Source: Desulfosporosinus nitroreducens
GTDB taxonomy: Bacteria; Bacillota; Desulfitobacteriia; Desulfitobacteriales; Desulfitobacteriaceae
Assembly (NCBI RefSeq): GCF_023897015.1
Contig: NZ_JAMHFY010000009.1
Span: 62,001 to 126,000 of the forward strand
DNA length: 64,000 bases
Reading direction: 5' to 3'
The position numbers and the translations under genes were made by a program. The notes beneath the pieces were generated by a model that was not told the origin of the DNA, made no database searches, and saw only the letters and a program-made list of their open reading frames with translations. Positions 53,260-60,762 of the stretch are shown piece after piece; the stretch's first letter is position 1; every line of letters begins with the position of its first letter.

Positions 53260-54177
53260 ATGCGTATAGAGCATCTCTATTATTTAGTTGATATAGCAAA
53301 AACAAAATCCATAACACTTTCTGCAGATCGTCTCTTCATTTCTCAACAAGGCTTAAGCCAAGCAATTCAAAAACTTGAAGCAGACTTAAATGTTGCTTTG
53401 CTTCGGCGCAGTCGCCAAGGAGTATCTCTAACAGCGGCAGGTAACAAGGCTGTAGAAAAAACCAAGGAGGTTATACTTAAATACGAGGAGTTACTCGAAA
53501 GTATGGGACCCTATACGAGTGATTACATTTCGAATTCGAGCAATAAATTAACCATTGGTATAACTCCCCATATGACCGACTTTTTACCTCAGATCCTAGA
53601 TTTATTTCGAAAAAAGCATGCTGACATCATTGTACACATTGAAGAACAAAAACCGAATGATATCGTTACGAAGCTTAATGAAGGGTCTACTAATATAGGA
53701 CTTGTTAATTTATCTGATCACTATAATTACCAACACCTAGAAAACAACCAAATAGTCTTTGAAAAGATCAGCAATTATCAATTTATGGTTTGTGTGGCTA
53801 AATCATCTCCCTTAGCTAAGAAGATAATCTTTAACAAAACTGAGATAAAAAAGCACCCAATTGTAGCCTATAATCAAGAACCATATTTTGAAATCCTAAA
53901 TCAATTGTTCGGGGATTTAAATCAACTAAATATCATTGTTAAAACGAATAATCGAGAAATGTACCTGAAGTCCATTATTCACAGTAAAGCCCTAGGTATT
54001 ACAACACTCGCAGATATTAGCTTATTCAATGAAAAATCAATCATTGCAATCCCGATAAAAGACAGCGTTGGTATGGATTTTGGATTGCTCATCTCTATGA
54101 AACATCCCCTATCATCGGCAGGTTTGGATCTTCTGGAGATTTATAAAACTTATATGACGAGTAAACCATGGTTGTAA
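53260..54177 (+). CDS. LysR family regulator, divergent from arylsulfotransferase
   Basis: A protein of about 305 residues. The N-terminal helix-turn-helix reads LYYLVDIAKTKSITLSADRLFISQQGLSQAIQKLE, and a substrate-binding-like effector domain follows (KLTIGITPHMTDFLPQILDLFRKKH). The ATG at 53260 is chosen because AGGAAGG lies about 8 bases upstream and MRIEHLYYL is the normal start; a longer frame begins at 53218. It likely controls the divergent sulfotransferase operon through the palindrome at 53185-53214, and perhaps the transporter gene downstream. Confidence 0.87.
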   Translation: MRIEHLYYLVDIAKTKSITLSADRLFISQQGLSQAIQKLEADLNVALLRRSRQGVSLTAAGNKAVEKTKEVILKYEELLESMGPYTSDYISNSSNKLTIGITPHMTDFLPQILDLFRKKHADIIVHIEEQKPNDIVTKLNEGSTNIGLVNLSDHYNYQHLENNQIVFEKISNYQFMVCVAKSSPLAKKIIFNKTEIKKHPIVAYNQEPYFEILNQLFGDLNQLNIIVKTNNREMYLKSIIHSKALGITTLADISLFNEKSIIAIPIKDSVGMDFGLLISMKHPLSSAGLDLLEIYKTYMTSKPWL

Positions 54178-54324
54178 CTTTTTGACCATGTCCATTATGT
54201 GATGTGAGGGCTGTTTTGTAGTTCAAAGTATATTTGTTTGCAATACTTATCACAAACAAGGATTTTATGTATGCGTCACAATTTATCTTTGTAATAACAC
54301 TATGAGAATACCACCTAGTATAAA

Positions 54325-54372
54325 AAAAGTAGGGGATTTGACCATTAGGCCAGATCTCCTACTCTTTTTTGC
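54325..54372 (+). terminator. Intrinsic terminator after lysR
   Basis: AAAGTAGGGGAT pairs with the AGATCTCCTACT arm, followed by CTTTTTT. A matching A-run precedes it. Confidence 0.8.
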
Positions 54373-54698
54373 GTCTTTTATAACCGTTGGTAGCTATTCC
54401 GTCCAAATGTCTCGCCATTGACGACAAGCTGGGTCAGTGGACGAGAATAGTATTAGTTTTTTCAATAAGAATCATTAGCACAATAAATAGTTGATACCTT
54501 ATCAATAAAACATTGTTGGTCAAAAAGCATTTAACAATCTAAACTGTGCTAGAAACAACTTTCACAATCTTAGGAAAAACCTCATTTCATTTTAACACAG
54601 GGATATTGATATTAATGTCATAAAGAAAGGATGAAGCTATACAAAAATCAAAGTATCATTGTCACTTTTCTACAAACAATATTTGAGGAGGTTAATGT
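54373..54698. other. Intergenic stretch upstream of the transporter
   Basis: About 325 bases, AT-rich in the right half. No gene or clear repeat is visible. The right end carries the transporter's ribosome binding site (GAGGAGG). Confidence 0.5.
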
Positions 54699-56096
54699 AT
54701 GTCAGTTCAAACAGAAAAACAACCCATTAGTATGAAAAATTTAATCATCATGATCATGACCTTTGCTCTGCCACTTGCAATTTTGCTTATCCCAACTAAC
54801 GAACTTTTCACCCCCCAGATCAGACTATACTTAAGTATAACTCTATTCGCAATTTTAACCTTTATTTTTGGTAACCTAAATCAGACTGCTATCGCAATTT
54901 TATTACCAATTGCCTATGTCGTCATAGCCCAAGCACCTGCTGCAGCAGTTTTTGCTCCATGGTCAACCTATATTCCATGGTTTGCCATTGGTGGTTTATT
55001 TCTGGCCAATGTCATGGATCGCACAAATTTGCTCAAACGTATTGCCTATAACTCCATTTTGTTAACTGGGGCAAGTTATAACGGCATTATCTGGGGATTA
55101 GCTTTGGCCGGGATAGTACTCTATCTCATGATTCCTGGAAATACCGTTTTCCCTTTAGCTGCTTTAGCTTATGGTCTTTGTAAGGCCTTGAATCTTGACG
55201 TAGGAAAAGAAACAGCCGGCATCACCATGGCTGCAGCGATTGCCGCACTGCTTCCGGCATGGTTCATCTTTAACGCCTACTATGGTTTGCTGACAGGATT
55301 AGGTCAAGGAGTAGCTGGTCCGGTCAATTTGACCTGGATTCAGTACTTCATGAACAATAGTGTATCCTTTCTTTTCTATGCCTTTATGTTCTGGATCATT
55401 ACCAAAATGTTTAAACCATCAGTACCCGTCAATGCTAAAGAGTATTTTAAGGTTGAATTGCAGAAATTAGGGAAAATGTCCTTAGATGAGAAAAAGATTA
55501 TTATTATGAGTGTTTTTCTTTTTATTTTTCTCTTAACTACTCAATACCATAAGATAGAGGCTGGCTGGGGCTTTATAATTTTCCCGATGTTGCTCTACTT
55601 CCCCGGATTAAGCGTAGCTACCAACGAAGACCTCAAAAACGTCAATTATGGAATGGCGATCTTCACCGCTTCCTGTATGGGTATTGGAACGACGGCTGGA
55701 GTCTTAGGCATAGGAAAAGTTGTCGCCGCGGTCATCATGCCGTTACTCGCCGGTAAAGGGATTATGTTTATTTTTGGCACGATCTATGCGATGGTCTTTA
55801 GTCTGAACTTCTTGATGACTCCGCTGGCCATTATGTCCGCCTTCACCTTACCGCTCACCCAAATTGCTATGAGCTTTGGAATTAACCCTGCTGCCTGGTA
55901 TATGTTCATGCAAATATCATTCGACTCGATTATATTGCCCTATCAATATGTCCTATACTTGATCTTCTTCTCGTTTGGAATCGTAAAGCTGTCCGATTTT
56001 GTCAAGTTCCAAGCAGCTAAAACCGTATTAACTATGATCTTCGTTTTCGTGATCCTCATTCCATTCTGGAGATTAATCGGCTTCTTAATGATGTAG
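54699..56096 (+). CDS. SLC13/DASS-type anion transporter
   Basis: A 465-residue membrane protein with about eleven to twelve hydrophobic segments, similar to sodium:dicarboxylate/sulfate symporters (DASS, SLC13, CitM-like). Visible features are the repeated hairpin regions IPGNTVFPLAALAYGLC and SCMGIGTTAGVLGIGKVV and the end motif SFDSIILPYQYVLYL. It may import a C4-dicarboxylate, sulfate or an organic sulfate. Its place after the arylsulfotransferase regulator suggests a sulfated or carboxylated aromatic, which is only inference. GAGGAGG lies 9 bases before the ATG. Confidence 0.8.
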   Translation: MSVQTEKQPISMKNLIIMIMTFALPLAILLIPTNELFTPQIRLYLSITLFAILTFIFGNLNQTAIAILLPIAYVVIAQAPAAAVFAPWSTYIPWFAIGGLFLANVMDRTNLLKRIAYNSILLTGASYNGIIWGLALAGIVLYLMIPGNTVFPLAALAYGLCKALNLDVGKETAGITMAAAIAALLPAWFIFNAYYGLLTGLGQGVAGPVNLTWIQYFMNNSVSFLFYAFMFWIITKMFKPSVPVNAKEYFKVELQKLGKMSLDEKKIIIMSVFLFIFLLTTQYHKIEAGWGFIIFPMLLYFPGLSVATNEDLKNVNYGMAIFTASCMGIGTTAGVLGIGKVVAAVIMPLLAGKGIMFIFGTIYAMVFSLNFLMTPLAIMSAFTLPLTQIAMSFGINPAAWYMFMQISFDSIILPYQYVLYLIFFSFGIVKLSDFVKFQAAKTVLTMIFVFVILIPFWRLIGFLMM

Positions 56097-56134
56097 ATAA
56101 AAAAGTTATTTAAGGGGTTCCCACACGAATAGCA

Positions 56135-56952
56135 TTAAGTCCGCAATTCTGGCCCTAACAATCGCCCACATTTGACTTTTACCCTCTCTGATCTGCCGTC
56201 ACGGACTCCATTCTCGTCAATTATTGGGATGGTAATGAACCCATCCTGATCATCCCCGAAAACCTTCCCTTTATGATTGGCCAGCCAATAAGCGGCGTAA
56301 GCACATAAAAAAGCATCCAGCTTGTCCTCAAGGTTCTTATACCTCTTCTTTGGCAATGCTTGAATGCTCGATGAATGATTGAAGAAATCTTCTATATTAT
56401 GGACGGGGGGATTGAAATCACTCAACCTTTTTAAAAGGTTAATGCTCCGGCCCATCTCAGTTTTAGTTGTTTCAAATTTAACCTTATGTTTGATTTTATA
56501 TTTAATGGGAAAAGCATCGGGAAAAAGGCCTAAAGTTATTCCCGTGGGAAAGGTTTCGATAATCACGTGCTTTTTATTGGTTAGGTCACCCGTGAGAGAA
56601 AAAGCTGGCATCCGCTTTCTAATGGCTTTTACGACCTCTTCTCCTCTAACTACTCCGAAGTGGTTTAGCATAAAGCTTTTACTGCAGGTGAAAACGGACA
56701 GATTTTTACCATGAATTTTTTCTCTCATAATAGCTCCGTCACAGTATCTGGCACCTGTTTCGTTATTCACGATTAAAGGAGCATCAATCCCAACGATTGC
56801 TCCTTCCCAGGCATGCTCTTCAACGATTGCCGCAATCATTTCGTCGCTGAAAACCTTGGACTCACAATAGACGATTCTCCATTGTCAGCGATCACACAAA
56901 TTCCCGATTCATTGGCATAGGTTCACGCTAAGTCGATACCGATATAATTCAT
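56135..56952 (-). pseudogene. DUF429 (RNase H-like nuclease) pseudogene
   Basis: The minus strand encodes a DUF429 protein: start MNYIGIDLA at 56952, then TYANESGICVIADNG, YCESKVFSDEMIAAI, VGIDAPLIV and a C-terminal EDKLDAFLCAYAAYW. Two lesions break it. An in-frame TGA (56925-56923) sits where relatives usually have tryptophan (GIDLAW), and a frameshift near 56880 separates the first 30 codons from the rest. An ATG at 56839 leaves a 234-codon frame that lacks the first catalytic aspartate strand (GIDLA). DUF429 is predicted to have a nuclease fold, but its function is unknown. Confidence 0.8.
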
Positions 56953-57110
56953 TCATTAACCCCCAAAAACCCCTGGCTTTAAATCTATCCTCAAGCGAAT
57001 CCGGTCTTATGGACAACGTTTGACGTATATTTTCTTTTTCGCCGAACTTCCTGCTTTTCCTTCTACTAATCACCAAATATTTCAAAAACTATGCCAAGGG
57101 GCGCCCGTCA
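56953..57110. repeat. Dispersed repeat A, copy 2
   Basis: This matches 9828-9975 (for example CTTATGGACAA and TTCCTGCTTTTCCTTCTACT). It lies directly upstream of the DUF429 remnant and before the PIN toxin pair. Confidence 0.75.
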
Positions 57111-57139
57111 GTCTTAAAATCTGATGGGCGCCCTTTTTA
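57098..57139 (+). terminator. Intrinsic terminator
   Basis: GGGCGCCCGTCAG pairs with CTGATGGGCGCCC, followed by TTTTTATTTTC on the plus strand. Confidence 0.85.
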
Positions 57140-57265
57140 TTTTCAAGCAATTTTTGTCACCTTCTAGCTGGATGAAAATGGGCATACTATATTGAACAAC
57201 AGTTTGGAAGGTGATAAGATATGGACAAAGAAAACGCTGAAATCGGTAAGGAGGAGGAAGAAAAC

Positions 57266-57418
57266 ATGGCAATTTCAACAGCTAATAAATCACAAGTTAA
57301 ACTTCCGCCTATGGATAGAATGAAGCAAATGGCTCAAGAAGCTATGCAAAAAAAGGGACTTACTGAAAAAGATATTAGAAAATCGATTGGAATAAAGAGG
57401 TATGAAAAAGAAGATTAG
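57266..57418 (+). CDS. Antitoxin of a PIN toxin pair
   Basis: A small charged protein of 50 residues from the ATG at 57266 (strong AAGGAGGAGGAA site 6 bases upstream), or 65 residues from the ATG at 57221 (GGAAGGTGA upstream). The C-terminal helices (MDRMKQMAQEAMQKKGLTEKDIRKSIG) have the form of toxin-binding antitoxin tails. The gene overlaps the PIN toxin gene by 17 bases. I do not recognise a named antitoxin family; the role is assigned from context. Confidence 0.65.
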   Translation: MAISTANKSQVKLPPMDRMKQMAQEAMQKKGLTEKDIRKSIGIKRYEKED

Positions 57419-57851
57419 GGTTGTAGTTGATACAAATATCTTTATTAATTCGTGGTTTTCTAATAAGCACTTATACTGTGATGCAGTCATTGATTTGATC
57501 AGCAGAAACAAAGTTCAATTGCTTTTTTCTCAGGAAACAATTGGCGAATTATTTTATATTATAAAAAATATTGTTTTACATTTATTTGATGATAAAAAAG
57601 AAAGACTTGAATATCTATATAATCTTTCGTATATTTTTCTTGATGCAATTTCAGTTAATACTTTAGAGATTGAGTGCCCTAAGCTCAATGATCCATTTGA
57701 TGAGATGTTTCTAAAAACAGCTATCAAAGGTGAAGCCGATTTTATTGTAAGTAATGACTTTAGAAGTGGTATTCATAATATTCAAATAGAAGGATTAAGA
57801 ATTCTTTCTGCTGAAGATTTTGTATCTGTCTATGAAGGATTAGTAAAATAA
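57402..57851 (+). CDS. PIN domain toxin (COG1569-like)
   Basis: A 149-residue PIN nuclease: first acidic motif VVVDTNIFINS (D10), acid in the QETIGELF segment, then LNDPFDEMFLKTAIKGEADFIVSND with the last acidic pair (DEMF and SND). This is the pattern of the putative toxin-antitoxin PIN family, which cuts RNA. It is translated together with the small antitoxin upstream through a 17-base overlap. The pair sits between repeat A and the XRE gene in copy 2 but is absent at the matching place of copy 1, so it was inserted or lost. Confidence 0.82.
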   Translation: MKKKIRVVVDTNIFINSWFSNKHLYCDAVIDLISRNKVQLLFSQETIGELFYIIKNIVLHLFDDKKERLEYLYNLSYIFLDAISVNTLEIECPKLNDPFDEMFLKTAIKGEADFIVSNDFRSGIHNIQIEGLRILSAEDFVSVYEGLVK

Positions 57852-57931
57852 TCAGGGATTTGAAGGGAAAGGCCTCTACCAAGGGGTCTTTTGAATTTTC
57901 TTTTTGAGTTTTATAGCGATTATAAAAAGGC

Positions 57932-57963
57932 TAACGCGAGATAACAAAAGCTGTCTCGCGTTA
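57932..57963 (+). terminator. Terminator-like hairpin after the PIN toxin
   Basis: TAACGCGAGA pairs with TCTCGCGTTA over a 12-base loop, followed by CTTCATTTTC. Confidence 0.55.
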
Positions 57964-57999
57964 CTTCATTTTCTATGCTCAATCGTGATAATTAAAAAT

Positions 58000-58311
58000 C
58001 TAATCCTTACTCATCGATTCCAGCAACTTCTGAAGATATTCTATTTGTTCCGGCGAAAGCTTTCTGGCTGTGTCCACCAGACAGCGAAATTCCGGCTCAA
58101 GCTGCGGGCGTTCCTCGGCAAAAAATTCTGTAAGCGTAATATTGAGTGCCAAACATATCTTTTCGATGGTAATAGCGTTTGGTGATTTTTTCCCAGCTTC
58201 TATATCGCTAATCGTAGTTTGCCCAATCTCCGCAATATTGGCCAAATCTTTTTGACTTAACTTATTCTTTTTTCATAATTCCAAAAATTTAGAGCCATAA
58301 TCGATTCCCAT
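58000..58311 (-). pseudogene. XRE-family regulator with internal stop
   Basis: The minus-strand frame starts at ATG 58311 (GATAGGAGTG upstream) with MGIDYGSKFLEL. It meets an in-frame TGA at 58275-58273 and continues KKNKLSQKDLANIAEIGQTTISDIEAGKKSPN, a normal XRE helix-turn-helix. It ends with a tail KLSPEQIEYLQKLLESMSKD that is also found at 10046-10203. The TGA replaces what is usually arginine. Re-start at a later codon would lose the first helix. It is divergent from the intact XRE gene at 58368. Confidence 0.7.
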
Positions 58312-58367
58312 TATTTCACTCCTATCGCTAAAGCAATTATAATTGTTGATAAAAGAAAGTATGCTGT

Positions 58368-58586
58368 ATGCAAAATCTAAACTATTTTCGAACCAAACAA
58401 AAATTGTCTCAGGCTGAGCTTTCCAGACGCTCGAGTGTTTCCCAAACCTATATTTCTGAACTGGAAGCCAACAGAAAACAGCCTACCTATCCTATCCTGA
58501 AGAAACTTGCTGCCGCTCTCGGTGTTAGTATTGCCGAATTGATTGGAGAACAATCCCCTGAACAGCGGGAGGAAAACGATGTCTAG
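58368..58586 (+). CDS. XRE-family transcriptional regulator
   Basis: A 72-residue protein that is almost entirely one Cro/CI-type helix-turn-helix (LSQAELSRRSSVSQTYISELEANRKQPTYPILKKLAAALGVSIAELIGE, about residues 13-62). It probably represses itself and the divergent XRE gene. The next small gene overlaps it by 8 bases. I see no mobile element structural genes around it, so it may be the leftover control switch of one. Confidence 0.85.
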   Translation: MQNLNYFRTKQKLSQAELSRRSSVSQTYISELEANRKQPTYPILKKLAAALGVSIAELIGEQSPEQREENDV

Positions 58587-58797
58587 ACAAAGCCTCAGTG
58601 ATTTTGAGATTGGCTATGAATATGTCCGCAAGCGCTATTCGATTTTGGCCAAACATAGCTCTAAACAATTATGGGAACTGGGAACTGCTTATCTGCAGGC
58701 AAGGGGGGCCAACGCCGAGCTTTCCCGAGGCATGGGCTTCTATTTCCTGGAGTTAGGCATTAAAATCCGCCTTGCTGAGATTATCCCGGACAATTAG
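58579..58797 (+). CDS. Hypothetical protein coupled to XRE
   Basis: A 72-residue protein starting at the ATG that overlaps the XRE stop by 8 bases. It is helical and soluble (MSRQSLSDFEIGYEYVRKRYS, LGTAYLQARGANAELSRGMG). The ribosome binding site (GCGGGAGG) lies inside the XRE coding sequence. No family is recognised. The overlap suggests that it acts with the XRE protein. Confidence 0.55.
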   Translation: MSRQSLSDFEIGYEYVRKRYSILAKHSSKQLWELGTAYLQARGANAELSRGMGFYFLELGIKIRLAEIIPDN

Positions 58798-58953
58798 AAA
58801 ACTTATAGTGCAGCTGCCGGGCGAGCGCCTCATAAATACAAGGAAATAAGGGCTATCATCAATAATAAAAGTTAAATTCGTTTGGATTTCTTGTATAATA
58901 CATATAGCGAAGCGAAGCAGAAAGATTATAAAAACAGGAAAGAGTAAGCGAGG

Positions 58954-59088
58954 ATGTTTGAATTTTTCTGTCCAAAGTGTAAAAATACTTTATTTAGTGC
59001 AAGTGATCATCCCCTTGAAGAGAAGATCTACTGCTCAATTTGCAACACTTATCTTGATAATCCATATTACAAGAAACCATCTAATTAG
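58954..59088 (+). CDS. Small zinc-ribbon protein
   Basis: A 44-residue protein with two cysteine pairs, FFCPKCKNT and IYCSICNTY, spaced as in a zinc ribbon. GAGTAAGCGAGG precedes the ATG, which is a moderate ribosome binding site. Similar tiny zinc-ribbon proteins are common in Firmicutes; their role is unknown. Confidence 0.6.
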   Translation: MFEFFCPKCKNTLFSASDHPLEEKIYCSICNTYLDNPYYKKPSN

Positions 59089-59250
59089 CAAAACATTCCT
59101 CTAAAATTCCGGATTAATCCGGGGTTTTACTATTTATTTACCTTACAGTTCAATTTCCTTCTGACCAAGATTTAACTTTTCATCCCAAGAAGGATGAGCA
59201 CCTGAGTAAGGTCAAATTCGTCACCAGTGTCGAATTTGGATGAAAATTCT

Positions 59251-59909
59251 TTATGAGTAGGCGAGATTAATTCTCTTCCAGATTCCCAGAAACAGAATAA
59301 GCCCTACCAGACAGGTGAGTCCTTCTGAAATTGTATTAGCCCAAATAACGCCATTGACAGCAAATAACAAATTTCCAAAAATCAAAATGGGAATAAGTAT
59401 AACACCCCTTAGAGAGGACATAACCGTGGATTGTACACCTGTGCCAAAGGCTTGAAAGATACCTGTAAAAAGTGCAGATAGACCGGCAAATATGGTCGAG
59501 CAATCCCCCTTTGCTCCCAAAATCTGCAAGAGGGGAGATAGCAAAGGCAGACATAACGCCATAAAGATGATCCCTGTGAGGATTGATGACCAAAAGTTTA
59601 TGGAACAAACTTTTTTGGCACTTTCCGAATTACCTTCGCCTAAAAGTCTTGATACATAAGTTCCTGCACCCACTCCGAACAGGTGGCCTAGGGCCATTAA
59701 TATGCATGAAAATGCCAATGCCAGAGTAACTGACGCCATCATCGCTGTGTTGTCAAGCTTTCCAATAAAAAAGGCATCCGTAATATTGTAGATAATTGTA
59801 ACAATAAAACTCAGCATCATAGGAATAACCATGTGCATAATTGCTTTGGAAACGGTTCCTTTTACAGATAGTCGAGTGATGCTTAATCCATTTTTTCAAT
59901 GTTTTCCAT
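59251..59909 (-). pseudogene. MATE efflux transporter, internally deleted and frameshifted
   Basis: From ATG 59909 (MENIEK) a one-base loss in an A-run near 59893 shifts the frame. After it the sequence reads SITRLSVKGTVSKAIMHMVIPMM and on as a MATE N-terminus (IYNITDAFFIGKLDN, GAGTYVSRLLGEGN). At about residue 110 of the remaining frame (ILGAKGD) it jumps to the C-terminal part (FQAFGTGVQSTVMSSLRG), so about 250 residues of the usual 450 are missing. MATE proteins export drugs or metabolites with Na+ or H+. The divergent operator-rich promoter of the marR gene next to it suggests that they were once a regulated pair. Confidence 0.8.
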
Positions 59910-60024
59910 ATTAAAATCCTCCCTTTGCATAGGAAATGCTCAAAATTGGCGCAAAAAAATAAGGCACTGTTACTAGAGGTTGCCGCAGTGCCTTCAGATC
60001 GTGCTGCTTTACTACTGATAATTT

Positions 60025-60597
60025 TTATTCAGGTTTATCTGGGTATGAGCCAGGGCGTCGTCCATGTCCCATTCCGCGCCGAGGACCAAACTGAAAAGGT
60101 TGATCAAATGGATTTCCTCCACGTAAGCGCGGGTCGAAACTAAATTCAGGTTCTTCATCCCCAAGTTGAGTTTCCAGGGTTTTGATAATACGGTCAAGAA
60201 AGCCGCTCATGGTCTTTTGTTCTTCTTCACTCAGGCATTCAAACAACTTGTCAAAGCTGAATTCTTGCTCAGTTGATTCAGTTGCCTCAATTCCCTCTTT
60301 TGTAAGCTTAATATTCATAACCCGGCGGTCCGTTTCCGATTGTTCGCGAGTAATATACCCGCTTTTCTCCAGCTTAGAAAGAAGTTCTCCTAAGGATTGC
60401 GGTCTCATATCCAGCAGGTAGGATAAGTCTTTTTGGCTAATTTCCGGCTGCATCTTAAGAATTCCTAAAACTCTACCCTGCCCTCTGCGGGGATCTCCCA
60501 TTGGGCCAAAATGCCTGTGGTTTTGTTGATGGTACCTGTGAAGCAGCCATTCAACCCGTGTAAGTTGCATAATCAAGTCAAAGTTCTTTTCCACCAT
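60025..60597 (-). CDS. MarR family regulator with Gly/Arg/Pro-rich tail
   Basis: A 190-residue protein. The winged helix domain (residues 10-150) reads LDMRPQSLGELLSKLEKSGYITREQSETDRRVMNIKLT (by position, about 63-100). The last 45 residues form an unusual low-complexity tail with FDPRLRGG, GPRRGMGHGRRPG and PDKPE. It probably represses its own gene and the MATE gene downstream through three GGTACC boxes in its promoter. The MATE gene is now broken, so the regulator may have lost its main target. Confidence 0.87.
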   Translation of the reverse strand: MVEKNFDLIMQLTRVEWLLHRYHQQNHRHFGPMGDPRRGQGRVLGILKMQPEISQKDLSYLLDMRPQSLGELLSKLEKSGYITREQSETDRRVMNIKLTKEGIEATESTEQEFSFDKLFECLSEEEQKTMSGFLDRIIKTLETQLGDEEPEFSFDPRLRGGNPFDQPFQFGPRRGMGHGRRPGSYPDKPE

Positions 60598-60631
60598 TTA
60601 TATCTCTCCTTTTTAGTGATGTCATATTTCT

Positions 60632-60700
60632 TATAAGGTACCTTATGATTTTATTCTACAGGTACCTTAGTTTTTTGTCAACGTTTTTTAAAGGTACCTT
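60632..60700 (-). promoter_or_regulatory. marR promoter with three GGTACC operator boxes
   Basis: On the minus strand TTGACA and TAGAAT are spaced by 17 bases. Boxes of the form AAGGTACCTT lie upstream of the -35 (60693-60698), in the spacer (60661-60666) and after the -10 (60637-60642). This is strong evidence of autorepression. Confidence 0.8.
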
Positions 60701-60713
60701 ATAATAAAGAGAA

Positions 60714-60752
60714 ACAAAAAAAGGAACACTCCAGGTGACTTACCCGAAGTGT
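60714..60752 (-). terminator. Terminator of the sigma-fusion gene (copy 2)
   Basis: On the minus strand ACACTTCGGGT pairs imperfectly with ACCTGGAGTGT, followed by CCTTTTTTTG. Confidence 0.7.
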
Positions 60753-60762
60753 ATCCATAAGT

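Noticed and set aside
56923-56925. UGA in the DUF429 gene as a selenocysteine codon
   Set aside because: The family has Trp at this position, no SECIS-like hairpin follows at the right distance, and a frameshift lies a few codons on.
58273-58275. UGA in the XRE gene as a selenocysteine codon
   Set aside because: Selenocysteine has no precedent in a helix-turn-helix start, and the position is normally Arg. A single C-to-T change explains it.
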